From positions 3,205,001-3,269,000 of the forward strand of contig VICG01000004.1 of assembly GCA_008692225.1 (NCBI GenBank): a stretch of 64,000 nucleotides of DNA. The letters are read 5' to 3'. The position numbers and the translations under genes are program-made. The notes under the pieces were generated by a model. The model was not told the DNA's origin. It saw only the letters and a list, made by a program, of their open reading frames with translations, and did no database searches. Positions 10,441 through 22,611 of this stretch are shown here, one piece after another. This stretch comes from Monilinia fructicola. Lineage: Eukaryota; Ascomycota; Leotiomycetes; Helotiales; Sclerotiniaceae. Positions within the stretch are counted from its first letter, which is position 1. The number at the start of each line of letters is the position of its first letter.

Positions 10441-13400
10441 GGAAGTTTGGGAGTATATAAAAGTTATGGCTGTTGATGGTAGGATCATACTGATGGATGG
10501 TCCGGTTTTCCTTTCAGGGAGGTCTTGATGATTCTTAATGGAGCTGGAGAGCTTTAATGTTGATGTTGTGCAATGAACGTTGATATTTTGGAAGAGTAGA
10601 AAAACTCAAACTGAAAGATTAGCTTTCGACACCTCGCATATTCACATATCCAGTCATATAATACACTCATGTCACTCTTAGAATTGAAGAAGAATTCACA
10701 TCAGGCAATATCATTGATTGTATGAACTAGTTGAAATTATCCAATCACTCATTCTATATATATAGTCTGTGAGTTTCGATCCCAAGATCTCGACATATAC
10801 TCATGATGAAAAGTCACGCTTTCCTTTCTTCAAGTTCCTTCCTCCCATTGCTCATTTTCCCCACCAAATCCATACGCATATGCATTTTATCGTGCCGAAT
10901 CTCGTACTAACTACTGCAATCACTTCAGAAGTTTACCCTTTTGATCTTAATCTATCAACCATTTGAGAACTTTTCCATTTTGTCCTTAATCCTTTCCCAT
11001 AACCACTTATTGTTTAAAATTGACTATATGGATCTTAATGATTATATAGCTTTTCCCTTCCTCTATTCATAAATGTGGGCTATTGCCGTGATATATATTT
11101 TAGCACTTTAACACTTCAGTATTCGAGTATCCTTGGATCTATTTGAAAGTTTTATTTTCTTATTTTATACTTTAATATACAAAGCTAAATCTGATTAAAT
11201 CTAGATAATAATAATAATTATATCACGGCAGGGGGAGGGGCAGACAAAGCAAGACAAAAAGTAGGCATTAGATTTGTTAATAAGACGTAGCTCGCAGCTG
11301 ACTATTCTATAGGGTTTCAGATATGCATTTTGGCCCTACACATGATCTAGGCGAGGTCTAACCCTCGTTAGGCGACCACCCGGCGGCGACTCCGTGACAA
11401 ATAACAATCGTAACAACAACAGTAATTTATTCCGAACTCTTTTTGTAAAATAAAGAAAATTTAAGGCTCAAATTTCCAAATACTAATATATTAAATACGG
11501 CCAGCTATACCTTCTTTATAACCGCCTAGAGTTCTCAATTTCTCGCATCACTCTCTTTCTCTCCTCAATCATCCTCCACAATCTTCCTCTCTCCGTCCTC
11601 AATATCTTCCCTCTCGATTCATAATTTGAAATCCAAATTCCATCCACATTCACCATCGCACCTGCATTCTTCAAATCTCAGACAAATAAATGGTCTGATA
11701 TATCGGGCCCTCGAATGCCTCTCTAATAACTAATAATCATATTCTTTAAATCCCCTCCCTCCAAATACTTTGAGCCTCTACAGAAGAGGCATAGTTCCAC
11801 AGTGGAAGTTCTCCGTTTTCAAAATCTGTTTGGTTGAAATATGGAGAATACTATCATCAAGGTTTTAGGATACTTTCAATATCCATGAATTGGGAGGGGA
11901 TGGAAAGGAAAGTGGAATCTTGTGGGCACGAAGACAATATCGGTAGGATATCTAGATCATCCATCAACTAGCTTGCAAGGCTGAAGATAATTTTGGGGTG
12001 GAATAACAGAGTGGGTGAGATTTCTTTTATTGGTTTATGCTCGAGTAAAAGATTGTCTGATCTAAAGTCGCGATTTCTTTTCTTTTGCTTTGGTTTTCTG
12101 TATGGGTGTCTAAGTACACCGCGCTGGATTTTGATAATGCATATCGCTACCCCCGTAAAATGTAGTCATTGTATTTGGGTATCCCTAGTTTTGCTCTTCC
12201 TCCTCTCTCTCCATCGCTTCAACATACTCTTTCTCCTCTCTCTTCTCCTCTCTCCTCCGCCTCTCTCTGCACTTCCTCTTCCCCATTCATCTCTTCCATA
12301 TCATCCAACTCTACAATCGCCGGGCAAATCATCCCATGCAATTTTTCCTCTTCCTTTTCCAAAGTCCATAATCCATCTTGAGTTCCCTTATCCAGTGATT
12401 AAATCTCGTTGTCATTATTACAAGCCATTGCAGACAATATGAGTAGATCCCGTACTAGCATCATGAAGTATCGATCAGAAATATCTGTGTTTTTCTATGC
12501 TCTGAGAAGACTGTGTATCTATATCGAAAGGTCTGTGGTGCGAGATGAGATTATACGGGTTGGAGATGGTACTCGAGGAGTGGAGTAGAAGGGGCAGCTG
12601 ATGATGCAGGAGGCAAGAGTTTAGATGTTGTTAGCTATAGTTTTTATACTTGGGAAGTTTGTTAACAGTTAATTGACGGGATGTTCGATAACGGAATGAA
12701 TCTTTGATTTTGCGATTTTGATGAACTTTGGAAGTAACTTGAAGAGTACAGTAGGTCAATCTTTAGGTACGATCAGTGTTGGGATTAGTATACGAGTACT
12801 ACCGTAAAACAGTAGCGCGTATTGACGATTTAATACAGTAGTTAGTACGTATAAATGATATTTATACTGAGTCTGTATGTATAGTCCAAAAATGGCACCT
12901 ATGAAGATATATTATCATACTGAAATATAGATTCTAAAAATATTAAAATTTAAAATAAAAACGCTTTTGTAGTTACTTTAAAGAATCAAAATACAATAAA
13001 GATTTTAAAAATTCTAAAAATTTAATAATATTAATAATTTAAGATTAATTAATCACAATATTGATAATTAAAAAGAATTATTGTTAATCGAAGGTGGTAA
13101 AAATTTTAAGATTCGCTAATACTGTATATTCTACTTATTAGTATACTAGTAGGAATTCAATATTTGCGCATAGTGTTCGTGACATTCAATAAATATCATT
13201 ATGTATTATAATAATATTGAATATTTTCAGTGGTATAGAATTCAATACTACATATGCACATACGGACCAGTATACGGAATACGAGAAATTCTATTCACTA
13301 CACTGGATACGATACCAAATAGAGACTTACGTGAATGCCCAGGTGATTATGGATGAATCATATTTGAACAAATACAATTCTATTCATATTTATGACCTTG

Positions 13401-13681
13401 GAATATAGACTCCAACCAATAATACTCGGATCTATTCTTCATTATTCATACATTATCAAATCATACTGGTTTTGAGAGAATCTTAAGTTTACATCACAAC
13501 GCAGCCATTCATTCATAAGGTTATATTGAGTTAAGATTTCTTTTATTAAGAGGTAAAAGAATATCTAACTTAGGGTGATATTTTCCTACCCTTTCCTTTG
13601 GAATGCTCCAAATAATACTCATTTAAGTCTTGATATCCCACAGCCAACATTTCCCTTTGGTCTCGCTTATTCATATTCATT
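10441..13681. other. Intergenic, 3.2 kb, no supported gene
   Basis: No convincing coding frame. A 12-bp inverted repeat bounds 11084-11230. The stretch 11330-11400 (near CTAACCCTCGTTAGGCG) has unusually high GC next to AT-rich flanks and may be a transposon remnant. 12900-13130 is AT-rich. The frame at 11993-12442 becomes a Ser/Leu/Pro low-complexity run from a CT tract and is rejected. Confidence 0.55.
11084..11230. repeat. Small element bounded by a perfect 12-bp inverted repeat
   Basis: TGCCGTGATATA at 11084-11095 is the reverse complement of TATATCACGGCA at 11219-11230; the 123 bp between are AT-rich. No flanking duplication is evident. It could be a miniature element or chance. Confidence 0.45.
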
Positions 13682-14074
13682 CTACTCTAATCTGTTGCCG
13701 CAGTTCGTGCAAACATCAACATCAGGACCCACAAATTTAATGTTCTGTATCTCCTCACAATTCTTCTTAAGATCTTGCCTTAAACGAGACATTTCCATTA
13801 TCCGTTTGCACAGTTTGTTCTGCGTATCCTCATCTATCTGGCTGACCTCTGTAGACCTCATTATCTTCTCGCCCGGCTGTATAAACTGATCGGATAATTG
13901 TTGGATGATGTTAAGTTTGAAATGAAGACTTGGTTCTCCAGATAGAGACATACTCTGCAAGTCTTCTCGGATAAGTTGGGAAATATGCAAGAGGTAATTT
14001 ATGCGAGTTTTGAGTTCTTTGGTAGTCGATGAGTTAGGTTGGATGGAGGTGGATGCATGCTGATTGTGAGACAT
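13682..14074 (-). CDS. Hypothetical small protein with C-terminal Cys pair
   Basis: A single-exon frame of 130 residues starting MSHNQHASTSIQPNSS. It is mostly helical, with heptad-like hydrophobic spacing between about residues 20 and 110 suggesting a coiled coil, and ends VDVCTNCGNRLE, a CxxC knuckle that could bind metal if paired with another site or a dimer partner. I do not recognise the family. ATG at 14074 is the first in frame. It overlaps no other good frame, and composition is less repetitive than the surrounding intergenic DNA. It may be one exon of a longer gene. Confidence 0.45.
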   Translation of the reverse strand: MSHNQHASTSIQPNSSTTKELKTRINYLLHISQLIREDLQSMSLSGEPSLHFKLNIIQQLSDQFIQPGEKIMRSTEVSQIDEDTQNKLCKRIMEMSRLRQDLKKNCEEIQNIKFVGPDVDVCTNCGNRLE

Positions 14075-15256
14075 GATTCTTTAACGACTTCAAAGATTTG
14101 AGTGTGAAGTGTGAAGTGTGAGGTAATTTTTGGATGATGAGACTTCGATGTGGAAACTTTGACTTTTGAAAGCTTGGCTTAGAAATATTAAGGAAGTAAG
14201 ATCTTGAATGGGGAGAGCGAACACTTTTGTATCCAAAATATGGCGTCAAGCGAGGAAGAAATGGTTGATAGATGAATCAATGTGACATCGAATGACTGTT
14301 GTTGAGAATTGACATGCCCGGAATCATATAAAAAGTCATTAATCATAGAGTTGACTGTGGTTATGATACCTTTATTGGTTTTTAGAAGATTAGCTAGTTC
14401 AGAGTCATACGTTACTTCACGCATTACCATTCCTTTCCTTTCTCTCAAATCTCTATTTCCCTCGCATATCATAATTCTCATCATAACTTATATCACGCAG
14501 CCATTATTCCCCTTTAACTCCCTGCTCAGACCAGCAAAAGCTTACCCATTTGTAACGCTGTCCCCTTGAAAATACATTCGCATACCGCTGTACTACACTT
14601 GGTCAGCCTCTGAAGGTTCAATGATTAGTATAAGAGGCCCGTCATGAAAGACAAAGCTTTCAATTTGTCTTGATTCTATTTATTCAATTTACTACACTTC
14701 TAGGAATCCGAGATTGTTTATATTGAGATTTCTACTGCTCCCACCAATCGATTCGTCCAAATCTACATGATAATACGGTCTTGTTCTTGGGTTCAAGACT
14801 TGCTGTTCCATAAAATTAGAGTCTTAGTAACTCTTTTGCGAAGTTTTCGAGGAATGTTGCCATTCACATGTCATGTGTTGATCTGGGGTAGGTGGCTATT
14901 GTCTGAGTTATGGTTGTTGGCCATCGTATTTGAGCTTTGAAACTTTGTAGATGGGTGATACTATCTGATACAGCATAATGCATTGTAAAATTTTGATTTT
15001 GACTTTGGTGTACAAAGGGTACTTGAGAGAGTCGAAAGATAAAATTTCATGACTAGAATCTTCAGCTTGTAGAATAATTCATTTTGAACTACTAAACTAC
15101 ATATGGTCATTATTCTTTTTATAGGCGCAATAAAGAGTATCTGTCATAAATCATGCTCCGACTATCTCTCCATTATGGAAAGCATAAAAATTCTCGTTTT
15201 CCCATCCAGGATTGTCATACATGCTATGCACATATTATACACATGAGTCACCCTTA
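14075..15256. other. Intergenic, no supported gene
   Basis: The minus frame 14188-14484 (98 residues, containing SELANLLKTNKGIITTVNS) is the only moderately coding-like piece and could be an exon or relic, but I cannot connect it to a gene. The rest shows nothing distinct. Confidence 0.45.
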
Positions 15257-15853
15257 CTATCTCCTCTCCTCTCTACGGCAGGCCCACTTCCAAATGTTTC
15301 TTGTCTGTTGCTTCCAACTCTTCTGGGGCTGTTGATATTGCTGAGGCTGCTGAGGCTGCTGAGACTGTTGAGGAGGTTTAGTTTGCGGTTGTCTTTGCTG
15401 AGATAAGGGAGGTTGTAAACTATAATATTGTTGATCGTCAAGCCACCCAGTCACTCCAAGCCCTTCTCCTTCTACTCCATAGGGCCCCGGAACCAATGAG
15501 ACAATATCAGGACCATCTTTCTTATTACTGTCCAAGACTCTAGGCCTCCCCTTCTCTCTCCCGCTAGAATCCACGCTATCAACTAACCGCATTTCATAGA
15601 ATGTCTCCCATAATCTAGTAGCAATGCGATTTCTGTCTTCTGGGGGCAAGCGGGGGTCGTCAAGTAGAATGTTTAACTGATCCCGCATCCACTTCTCACT
15701 TCGATCCGAGGAAGGTTTGAGGTTCCATCGTTCCCTGAATTCGCGCATTTTTTGGTCTGCGAAGTCAATGGTAAAGTCATGATCGCTAGATATCGATGAG
15801 ATCCTGGAGGGGATTGGAGTGGGACTAAGAGTTACATTTGGATGATTGTACAT
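15257..15853 (-). CDS. Hypothetical protein with Trp-containing helical segment and Gln-rich tail
   Basis: A single-exon frame of 198 residues from ATG 15853. Residues 1-25 are Ser/Pro-rich. Residues 31-90 form a charged helical segment (FADQKMREFRERWN ... EKWMRDQLNILL ... ATRLWETFYEM). The C-terminal 60 residues are Gln/Pro-rich (SQQPQQPQQYQQPQ), encoded by CTG/CAG-like trinucleotide repeats at 15325-15400. The segment with Trp at 43, 55 and 82 aligns by eye with Trp at 45, 58 and 87 in the protein at 20261-20887, which also has a Gln-rich tail. The two genes flank MCM3 on opposite strands and may be duplicates. The function is not known to me. Confidence 0.6.
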   Translation of the reverse strand: MYNHPNVTLSPTPIPSRISSISSDHDFTIDFADQKMREFRERWNLKPSSDRSEKWMRDQLNILLDDPRLPPEDRNRIATRLWETFYEMRLVDSVDSSGREKGRPRVLDSNKKDGPDIVSLVPGPYGVEGEGLGVTGWLDDQQYYSLQPPLSQQRQPQTKPPQQSQQPQQPQQYQQPQKSWKQQTRNIWKWACRREERR

Positions 15854-16793
15854 GATTGCAGTATTATGTGTAGTTGGTAAGTGGTGTCAGTGATGTGCAG
15901 CTTGGAATCAGATGTTGACTGCAACAGGAAATGGCGAAGGATCCAGACCAGAATCCAGAAATACTCGTCGTATGAAGTCAAAGCTACTTATTCACAATAG
16001 GATTTGGTTGTCATATCATTTTCGATGCAAGAAGATAGTGTTAAGGAGTGTATCGAAATATTGACCTGATCTTTAAAAAGAGCAGGAAAGAACGGAAGAA
16101 TAGTAAAGCATCCTTGAACCAAGAAACGACGTAGCAACTATGATATGTATTGTAGACAAAAGAAATGGGTCATCGAATCAAATCACCATTGATGAGAAAT
16201 GTTATACCAGCATTCGGAGTCATATCACAAGTCATCAAACTCTGGATAGAGAAGGCTAGGATGTGGAACTTTGATCCCAGAATCGTATATAGAGTTGAAA
16301 TCTTATCAGAAACAAGTCTCCACCGTTTTGTTCCATTGATTGCATGTACATTATGAGAATTTACACGGATGGCTCGAAACTTCTTTGAGCATATAACTGT
16401 ACATGCATGCAATGAAAGGTTTAACTCAAAGCGCAGCTCTTGTGTGAAAGGTATATACAAGGGACTGCTTGATCACAAATTTGTTACATGAATGAACAGG
16501 AAGACTTCGAAAACACTTGTTGACTTGCATCGCATCAAGGAAGTGCCATTGTGAAATGAGCTGTTGGTACTTGGAGGACAGAGTAAGGTTCGTCTGATCA
16601 CGTGTTGGTAAAAACCACTTTACGCGCTCTGACGCGTTTCTACGCGATTTATCCTTTTCGTGTGAAATTTCGCGATCCACAACACCATAGCAACCCATTA
16701 CTCTTGTCCCTCCTTAGGTCCAGCAGCAAACCACTATACTCTTAGGTTTGGTCTCAACGACAGACCTAGATATAATCAAATCAATAACTCACA
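15854..16793. other. Intergenic region between divergent 15257 gene and MCM3
   Basis: Holds the MCM3 promoter, with an MluI cell-cycle-box cluster at 16622-16647. The open frames in 16165-16698 occur on both strands and none resembles a protein I recognise. Confidence 0.6.
16622..16647. promoter_or_regulatory. MCB (MluI cell cycle box) cluster upstream of MCM3
   Basis: Three ACGCGN hexamers start exactly 10 bp apart: ACGCGC at 16622, the perfect palindrome ACGCGT at 16632, and ACGCGA at 16642. They lie 147-172 bp upstream of the MCM3 ATG. ACGCGT is the binding site of the MBF (Mbp1/Swi6-type) G1/S transcription factor that drives replication genes in yeasts. The one-turn spacing would put all three on one face of the helix. 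Function here is inferred. Confidence 0.7.
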
Positions 16794-19542
16794 ATGGACG
16801 GCATACAATTAAGAGATGAGGCTGTGGCTGATCGTGTGAGATCTGCACAAGAATTTCTTGATCCACGTATTTTCCCTTTTTATCTCTGTTTACCTGCAAA
16901 TTATGATCTAACAAATTACAGTCGATGGCGGAGCAAGAAGCTTTCGTTCCGAAATCCAGACCATGCTAGCAAAGCATCAGCGCCGTCTAGTCGTCAGTAT
17001 TGATGAAGTCCGCGCACACAATCCTGAATTGGCAAATGGCCTCCTCGAACAACCATTTGATTTCGCTCAAGCATTCGATCGCGCATTGTTTCAAATCGTA
17101 CAAACACTTCCAAACACTAATGCGAGACAAACTTCTGAGGATACTATGTACTACTGTGCTTTTTCGGGAAGTTTTGGTCAATTTGCGTGCAATCCTAGAA
17201 CATTATCAAGTACGCACTTAAATAGGATGGTTAGTTTGGAGGGCATTGTTACGAGATGTTCGTTAGTGAGGCCAAAGGTAGTCAAGAGCGTTCATTATAA
17301 TGAGAAGAAGAAGATATTTCAATTCCGGGAATACAAAGATCAAACGATGACAGCGAGTGGAGCAAGTACATCGAGCGTTTATCCTCAAGAGGATGAGCAG
17401 GGAAATCCATTGATTACGGAGTATGGATATTGCACGTACAGAGACCATCAGACTATTTCTATTCAGGAAATGCCGGAACGAGCACCAGCAGGCCAACTTC
17501 CAAGAGGCGTGGACGTTATTTTGGACGATGATTTGGTTGATAAAGTCAAGCCTGGTGATCGAGTGCAACTTGTGGGAATTTATAGGAGTTTGGGAAACAG
17601 AAATGCGGGGCATAGCAGTGCATTATTCAAGACTGTAGTATTGGCTAATAACGTGGTCCTCTTATCTTCAAAGTCTGGAGGAGGAATTGCGACACATACC
17701 ATTACCGATACGGATATTCGAAACATAAACAAGGTTGCAAAGAAGAAGAATCTTTTTAACCTCCTTTCTCAATCCTTGGCACCAAGTATTTATGGACACG
17801 AACATATCAAGAAAGCGATTCTTCTCATGTTATTGGGTGGTTTGGAAAAGAATCTTGAGAATGGAACACATTTGAGAGGAGATATTAATATTCTCATGGT
17901 CGGTGACCCCTCTACTGCCAAATCTCAGGTCCTCCGTTTTGTCCTCAATACAGCTCCTCTCGCAATTGCAACAACAGGTAGAGGATCATCTGGTGTTGGT
18001 CTCACAGCCGCGGTTACTTCCGATAAAGAAACCGGTGAACGTCGCCTCGAAGCAGGTGCCATGGTTCTAGCTGATCGCGGAGTGGTATGTATCGATGAGT
18101 TCGACAAGATGTCCGACATAGACAGAGTAGCCATTCACGAAGTCATGGAACAACAAACTGTAACCATCGCCAAAGCTGGTATTCATACTTCCCTCAACGC
18201 TCGCTGTTCCGTCATCGCAGCCGCTAACCCCATCTTTGGCCAATACGACACTCACAAAGATCCTCATAAAAACATCGCCCTTCCTGATTCTCTTCTCTCT
18301 CGTTTCGATTTGCTATTCGTAGTAACAGATGACATCGATGATTTCCGCGATCGACAAATTTCTGAGCACGTCTTAAGGATGCACAGATACCGAGACCCAC
18401 AAACCGAAGAAGGAGCCCCCGTCCGTGAACAAGCTCATCAAACCCTCGGCGTAGGTATTGAAGAAGAGGCAGACGCCAACCAACAAACACCCATCTACGA
18501 AAAATACAATGAAATGCTGCATGCCGGTGTAACTGTAACCACTGGTCGCGGCTCTCATCGCAGAGTCGAAGTCTTGAGTATCCCTTTCATGAAGAAATAC
18601 ATTCAATACGCTAAAAATCGTGTAAAGCCCGTCTTAACTCAAGAAGCTAGTGACAGAATCAGCGAGATATATGTAGCACTGAGAAACGATGATATGCAAG
18701 GAAACCAGCGAAAGACAAACGCAATGACAGTGAGAACATTGGAAACTATTATTCGTCTGAGTACTGCACATGCGAAATCCAGATTGAGTAATCGGGTTGA
18801 AGAGGTTGATGCATTGGCTGCGGAAAGTATATTAAGATTTGCGCTCTTCAAGGAGGTACTTGAGGACGAGAAGAAATCCAAGAGAAGAAAGACTAGACCA
18901 CTTGAAGACGAATCCTCAGGAAATGAGAGTTCATCCTCGGATGATGACGATTCACCTGCTCCTACTTCCCGTGCTCCATCCTCGAGGGCAACTCGCACAC
19001 CTGGTACAGCGAGAACAAGAGCCTCAGCCGCATCTTCATCTAGAAGAAATGGTGCAGGCTCAAGTACCGTGCAGGAAAACAATGAGCAGGAGGATGACTT
19101 GTACACAGCAAGTCCAGCACGTCCTCATCAGGCAGGAGCATCTTCAAGTCGCGGACCTACACAATCCCAGACTTCATTCGCATCTTCCCTCCCTGCTTCT
19201 CAAGCCTTAAGAGGTACTTCGAGTCAATCTCAATCTCAATCACAAGATGTAGAAGATGATGAAGAGGAACTCGCTTCAGGAACCGCTGCTCTCAATGTAT
19301 CGGCCGGCATTACACCTAATCGTCTTTCTGTTTTCCGAACAACCTTGGGACAAATGATGAACACATCTCTTTTCGAAGATGACAGCGCTGAGGTAACTGC
19401 CATCATCGAAGCGGTAAATAGACGTATTGGTGGAGGCGCAGGAGGAAGTTTTGACAGGGGTGAAGCAGTGGCTGCGCTTAAGGCAATGGATGAAAGGAAT
19501 GATATAATGTACACGGACGGAGATTTGGTTTACAAAATCTAG
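16794..19542 (+). CDS. mcm3: DNA replication licensing factor MCM3
   Basis: Subunit of the nuclear MCM2-7 hexamer that is loaded at origins and forms the core of the replicative CMG helicase. Exons 16794-16866 and 16922-19542, separated by a 55-nt intron (GTATTT...CTAACAAATTACAG), encode about 897 residues. The start MDGIQLRDEAVADRVRSAQ followed by EFLDPLDGGARSFRSEI fits Mcm3. The OB-fold N-terminal region includes LNRMVSLEGIVTRCSLVRPK and QEMPERAPAGQLPR. The AAA+ core has Walker A GDPSTAKSQ at about 352-360 (the Mcm3 form with Ser-Thr-Ala), Walker B CIDEFDKM at about 414, the IHEVMEQQTV helix and arginine finger SRFDL at about 485. The C-terminal 230 residues are Ser-rich, acidic and Arg-containing, then a winged-helix-like end (ALKAMDERNDIMY). 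A cell-cycle-box cluster lies upstream. The frame is intact. Confidence 0.97.
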
Positions 19543-20260
19543 ACTTTGAGGAAAGAAAATGGGGAAATCGTCAGTGGGGGAATAGGCTTTAAAATGCGCA
19601 CATTGCAAATCCGAGATTCTCGAGCGATCATTAACAAGTATTGATTTATCACAGAGGGAGACGGACATCAGGAGGGACAAAAGATGACTGTATGCATGTA
19701 TGCGAGGAGTTTAGGTTGTGATGATATCTGGATCTGTTCAGTTCATGAATGAGAATAATTACGTTTGTCGAACCATCTAGCTGAGGTATTGGGTTGTGTA
19801 AGGAAAAATGACTGTGTCGAAACTTGACCATCAACATGTCCACTCGAGTGAGACAGGTTTATTTCAAAGTTATCTCACCGGAATGCAGAACTACATATAA
19901 GAATAATTAGTCGCTAAAGATGCGAAAAACATCCGTGATGCTCAATGTTCGTTCCCTGAAAACTCATTTAACGATGTTGATTTTTGATATGAATATGACT
20001 TCAGATATGATGTTTTCAGCAAAATACAATGATTGAGTCAGTAGTTTATTGTATTTATGACACATGTATCAGTCGTTCCAGTATATTTATATCTGCCCTT
20101 CGCTGCTCCGCTTCTTTGCTTCTTGGTTTACTCTTCAACATCAGTATATTAATATCTCAATATCGATACTGAACAACTTTCAACTTATAATATTATCATT
20201 TCACGAACTTGCACGCCCTGCAAACAAATATAACTTTCTTTTTTCGTATACCTCAAAACT
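19543..20260. other. Intergenic between MCM3 and the 20261 gene
   Basis: About 0.7 kb holding the MCM3 3' UTR and the next gene's promoter. No coding frame beyond MCM3 shadows. Confidence 0.6.
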
Positions 20261-20887
20261 ATGTCCGCCCAGTCGTTTACACCTCATGAGGTTATGGCTA
20301 ACGTAGCCTCCGATGAATCCCACTATCCTCCTGATAACGACCCACTTGTATCGTGTATGTTTACGGCAAAGATTGAAGAATTTAACATGGGTTGGAACCA
20401 AGCCACCCCTTTACAACGACAAGACCTTGAATGGGTATCCTGTATGATAAATAGATTGATGGGCGGTTTTCAAGCGGAAGTGGATGAAGGAATGAAAGTA
20501 GCAGTGGCACGAAATTTTTGGAAAATCTGCTGTCAAATTGATGGACATGGGCCTGAATTTCAGAGAACATGGCTCCAAGACGATATGACAATCATGTTGG
20601 ACCATGGAATCGCGATTATTCGACCAAGTGCAACGGGAACTCGTAGGGCGCAAAACTTCTGGAGTCAACTACCAAAGGAAGGGCTTCCACCACCTCCACC
20701 ATTTCTGCGAAATGTTCCAAGATATGGACCATCTCGCTCAATGGCTTCGCAACCTCTGCGACATATGCAGTCCCAACAGCCGGTGCAACATCAACAACCT
20801 TTAATGAACCATCGCAAGACTCAGCAAGATGGGAACCAAGGGGAAGGGAACGCAAAGCCAGGAGCGACTGATGAGACGAGTACATGA
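20261..20887 (+). CDS. Hypothetical protein, likely related to the 15257 protein
   Basis: A single-exon frame of 208 residues from ATG 20261 (MSAQSFTPHEVMANVASDES). Residues 34-95 are a helical segment (FTAKIEEFNMGWN ... LEWVSCMINRLM ... VAVARNFWKICCQI) that aligns by eye with residues 31-90 of the 15257-15853 protein, with similar Trp spacing and matching EF-x(3,4)-WN. A Pro-rich patch (GLPPPPPF) lies at about 146-153, followed by a Gln-rich tail (MQSQQPVQHQQP). No domain I can name. Together with its partner on the other side of MCM3 it suggests a small lineage-specific family. Confidence 0.6.
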   Translation: MSAQSFTPHEVMANVASDESHYPPDNDPLVSCMFTAKIEEFNMGWNQATPLQRQDLEWVSCMINRLMGGFQAEVDEGMKVAVARNFWKICCQIDGHGPEFQRTWLQDDMTIMLDHGIAIIRPSATGTRRAQNFWSQLPKEGLPPPPPFLRNVPRYGPSRSMASQPLRHMQSQQPVQHQQPLMNHRKTQQDGNQGEGNAKPGATDETST

Positions 20888-22611
20888 ACGTGATATGCAT
20901 GCATATTAGGCATGATAATGGTTTGGTTGAGAGATATGATATGGTAATGGAAAGGAAAGAAGAGGTAGCGTGATTCTTTAATGCGGTAGATGCGACTCCA
21001 TACACTAATACAAGACATCATTGTCATCCCCTCGATACTTGAACTTCTGATTAGTCATATTTGAATGTAGTCAACAGACAATGTAAATTTGTGGATGCTA
21101 GTGCTCTTTTTGTCATATTGTCTCTCGAGATTGAGGCACAGAAGTGGATGCGAAGCGAGGCAGGCTTACCGTACGAATTTATACCACGCAAACGTTAACG
21201 AGATCGAAATTCTCGCGATATTCATTGAATTTCCCAAAGTGTAATATAATGGGGTGAATTCAGCAACATAGCCTTAAAAAAAATCAAGCGTAGATCGCAA
21301 TAATCATGAATCTTGAATGTTGGAAATCGTTTCATGCATAGATGCGCCCACCGAATTCGCCTCTTCACGCGGCTACCAACCAGAATTCCGAATGTGATAT
21401 GATGTTACCCGCGATTTTTGTTGGCTGATGATGAAATATGAAATCCGGCACTCGCAGAAAGTTACTGGGCCCGTAGAGAAAATATCAAATTCGAGGTCTT
21501 GTTCCTAGATTTTTTAGAAAACACATTCATGATGTTTTTACTCCACGCCAAAATAGTGGCTTACGCATTTTCAACATTATTTTTAGCAGTACGGAAGAGT
21601 TTGAAATACCCTTGAGATACCATACCTACCGTCAGCCGGGCATCAACTTGTTAATAAGTATTGTGTTTGCTGTCTGCGAATACAATTTATCTCCTGAACA
21701 AGATGAAATATTATAGGAACAGCCCAAAGCGTTTCCGGTATGATAGAATCAGATTTCACCACCGGTATAGCCACTGACCAGTAATGCCTGAGCTTACAAT
21801 GGCGGAAAGTTGAGGGGGTTGAGCACGAAGCAATTTAGTATTGGTTCGATGAAATATGACTACATCTAATGGAATTGTTCAAGGAGAAGGAAATACAATG
21901 CATCACACTCGTAGTTATGGCATGGTGATAAACAAAATATATATTCGTATAATTTTCCGTCTTCTGGTGAAGTCTTTGAGCTTTATACTTCTGAATGAGC
22001 TTGTGATATGATGTTAAATAGCTCAACACACAAATTAACTGTCTGCAAACATTACTCCATCTTGGAATCTTGGTTTGTTGATGAAAGCAGACAGAGGAGG
22101 TTAGGATACTTTCTATGTACTTCATGAAAGTCCCGATAAAGAGGCTAAGTAAGTGTTTTCAGTATCCATGAATGTATTTGTAGTGGAGCAGGCGATTAGA
22201 GAAAGGGAAATAAGGATACATCGAACTGAAGCGAGTGGAGGAAACATGCACGATGCAACTTGGTTTCTAGATGATGATGTGTTGCTATAAAGGAACATAC
22301 AGACGTGAAGTTCGTACAGAACGATCAATGAAATGCACTTAATACGTACTGTACTGCCTTGAGTACTAACCAGAGCTATAGTTGCCTGGGAGATTGATAT
22401 TGATGCAAGCAATGCCAAGATCATCAGCGCAACTGCAACCTGCCGCCCTATTTGAAAACAAAATTGCAATCTCCATTCTATCACTTCCAGCATATCATAG
22501 ATAGCATTGGACTTCCATCACCATATTCAGAAATGCAGTTAATGTTCTCGAAGTTGCTCATTCATTTTATGACGACCCAAAATATGTACAATTCCTCGAC
22601 CATTCTATAAT
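20888..22611. other. Intergenic, no supported gene
   Basis: Ordinary composition without a gene I can support. A part of the minus frame 22122-22493 has a hydrophobic stretch (VAVALMILALLASISIS) followed by GTTAGT, which could be a signal or anchor segment at the start of a spliced gene, but I found no convincing second exon. Confidence 0.45.

Noticed and set aside
22122..22493. Minus frame with a signal-like hydrophobic segment
   Set aside because: Frame after the hydrophobic part is not convincing and no second exon could be joined; left as a note only.
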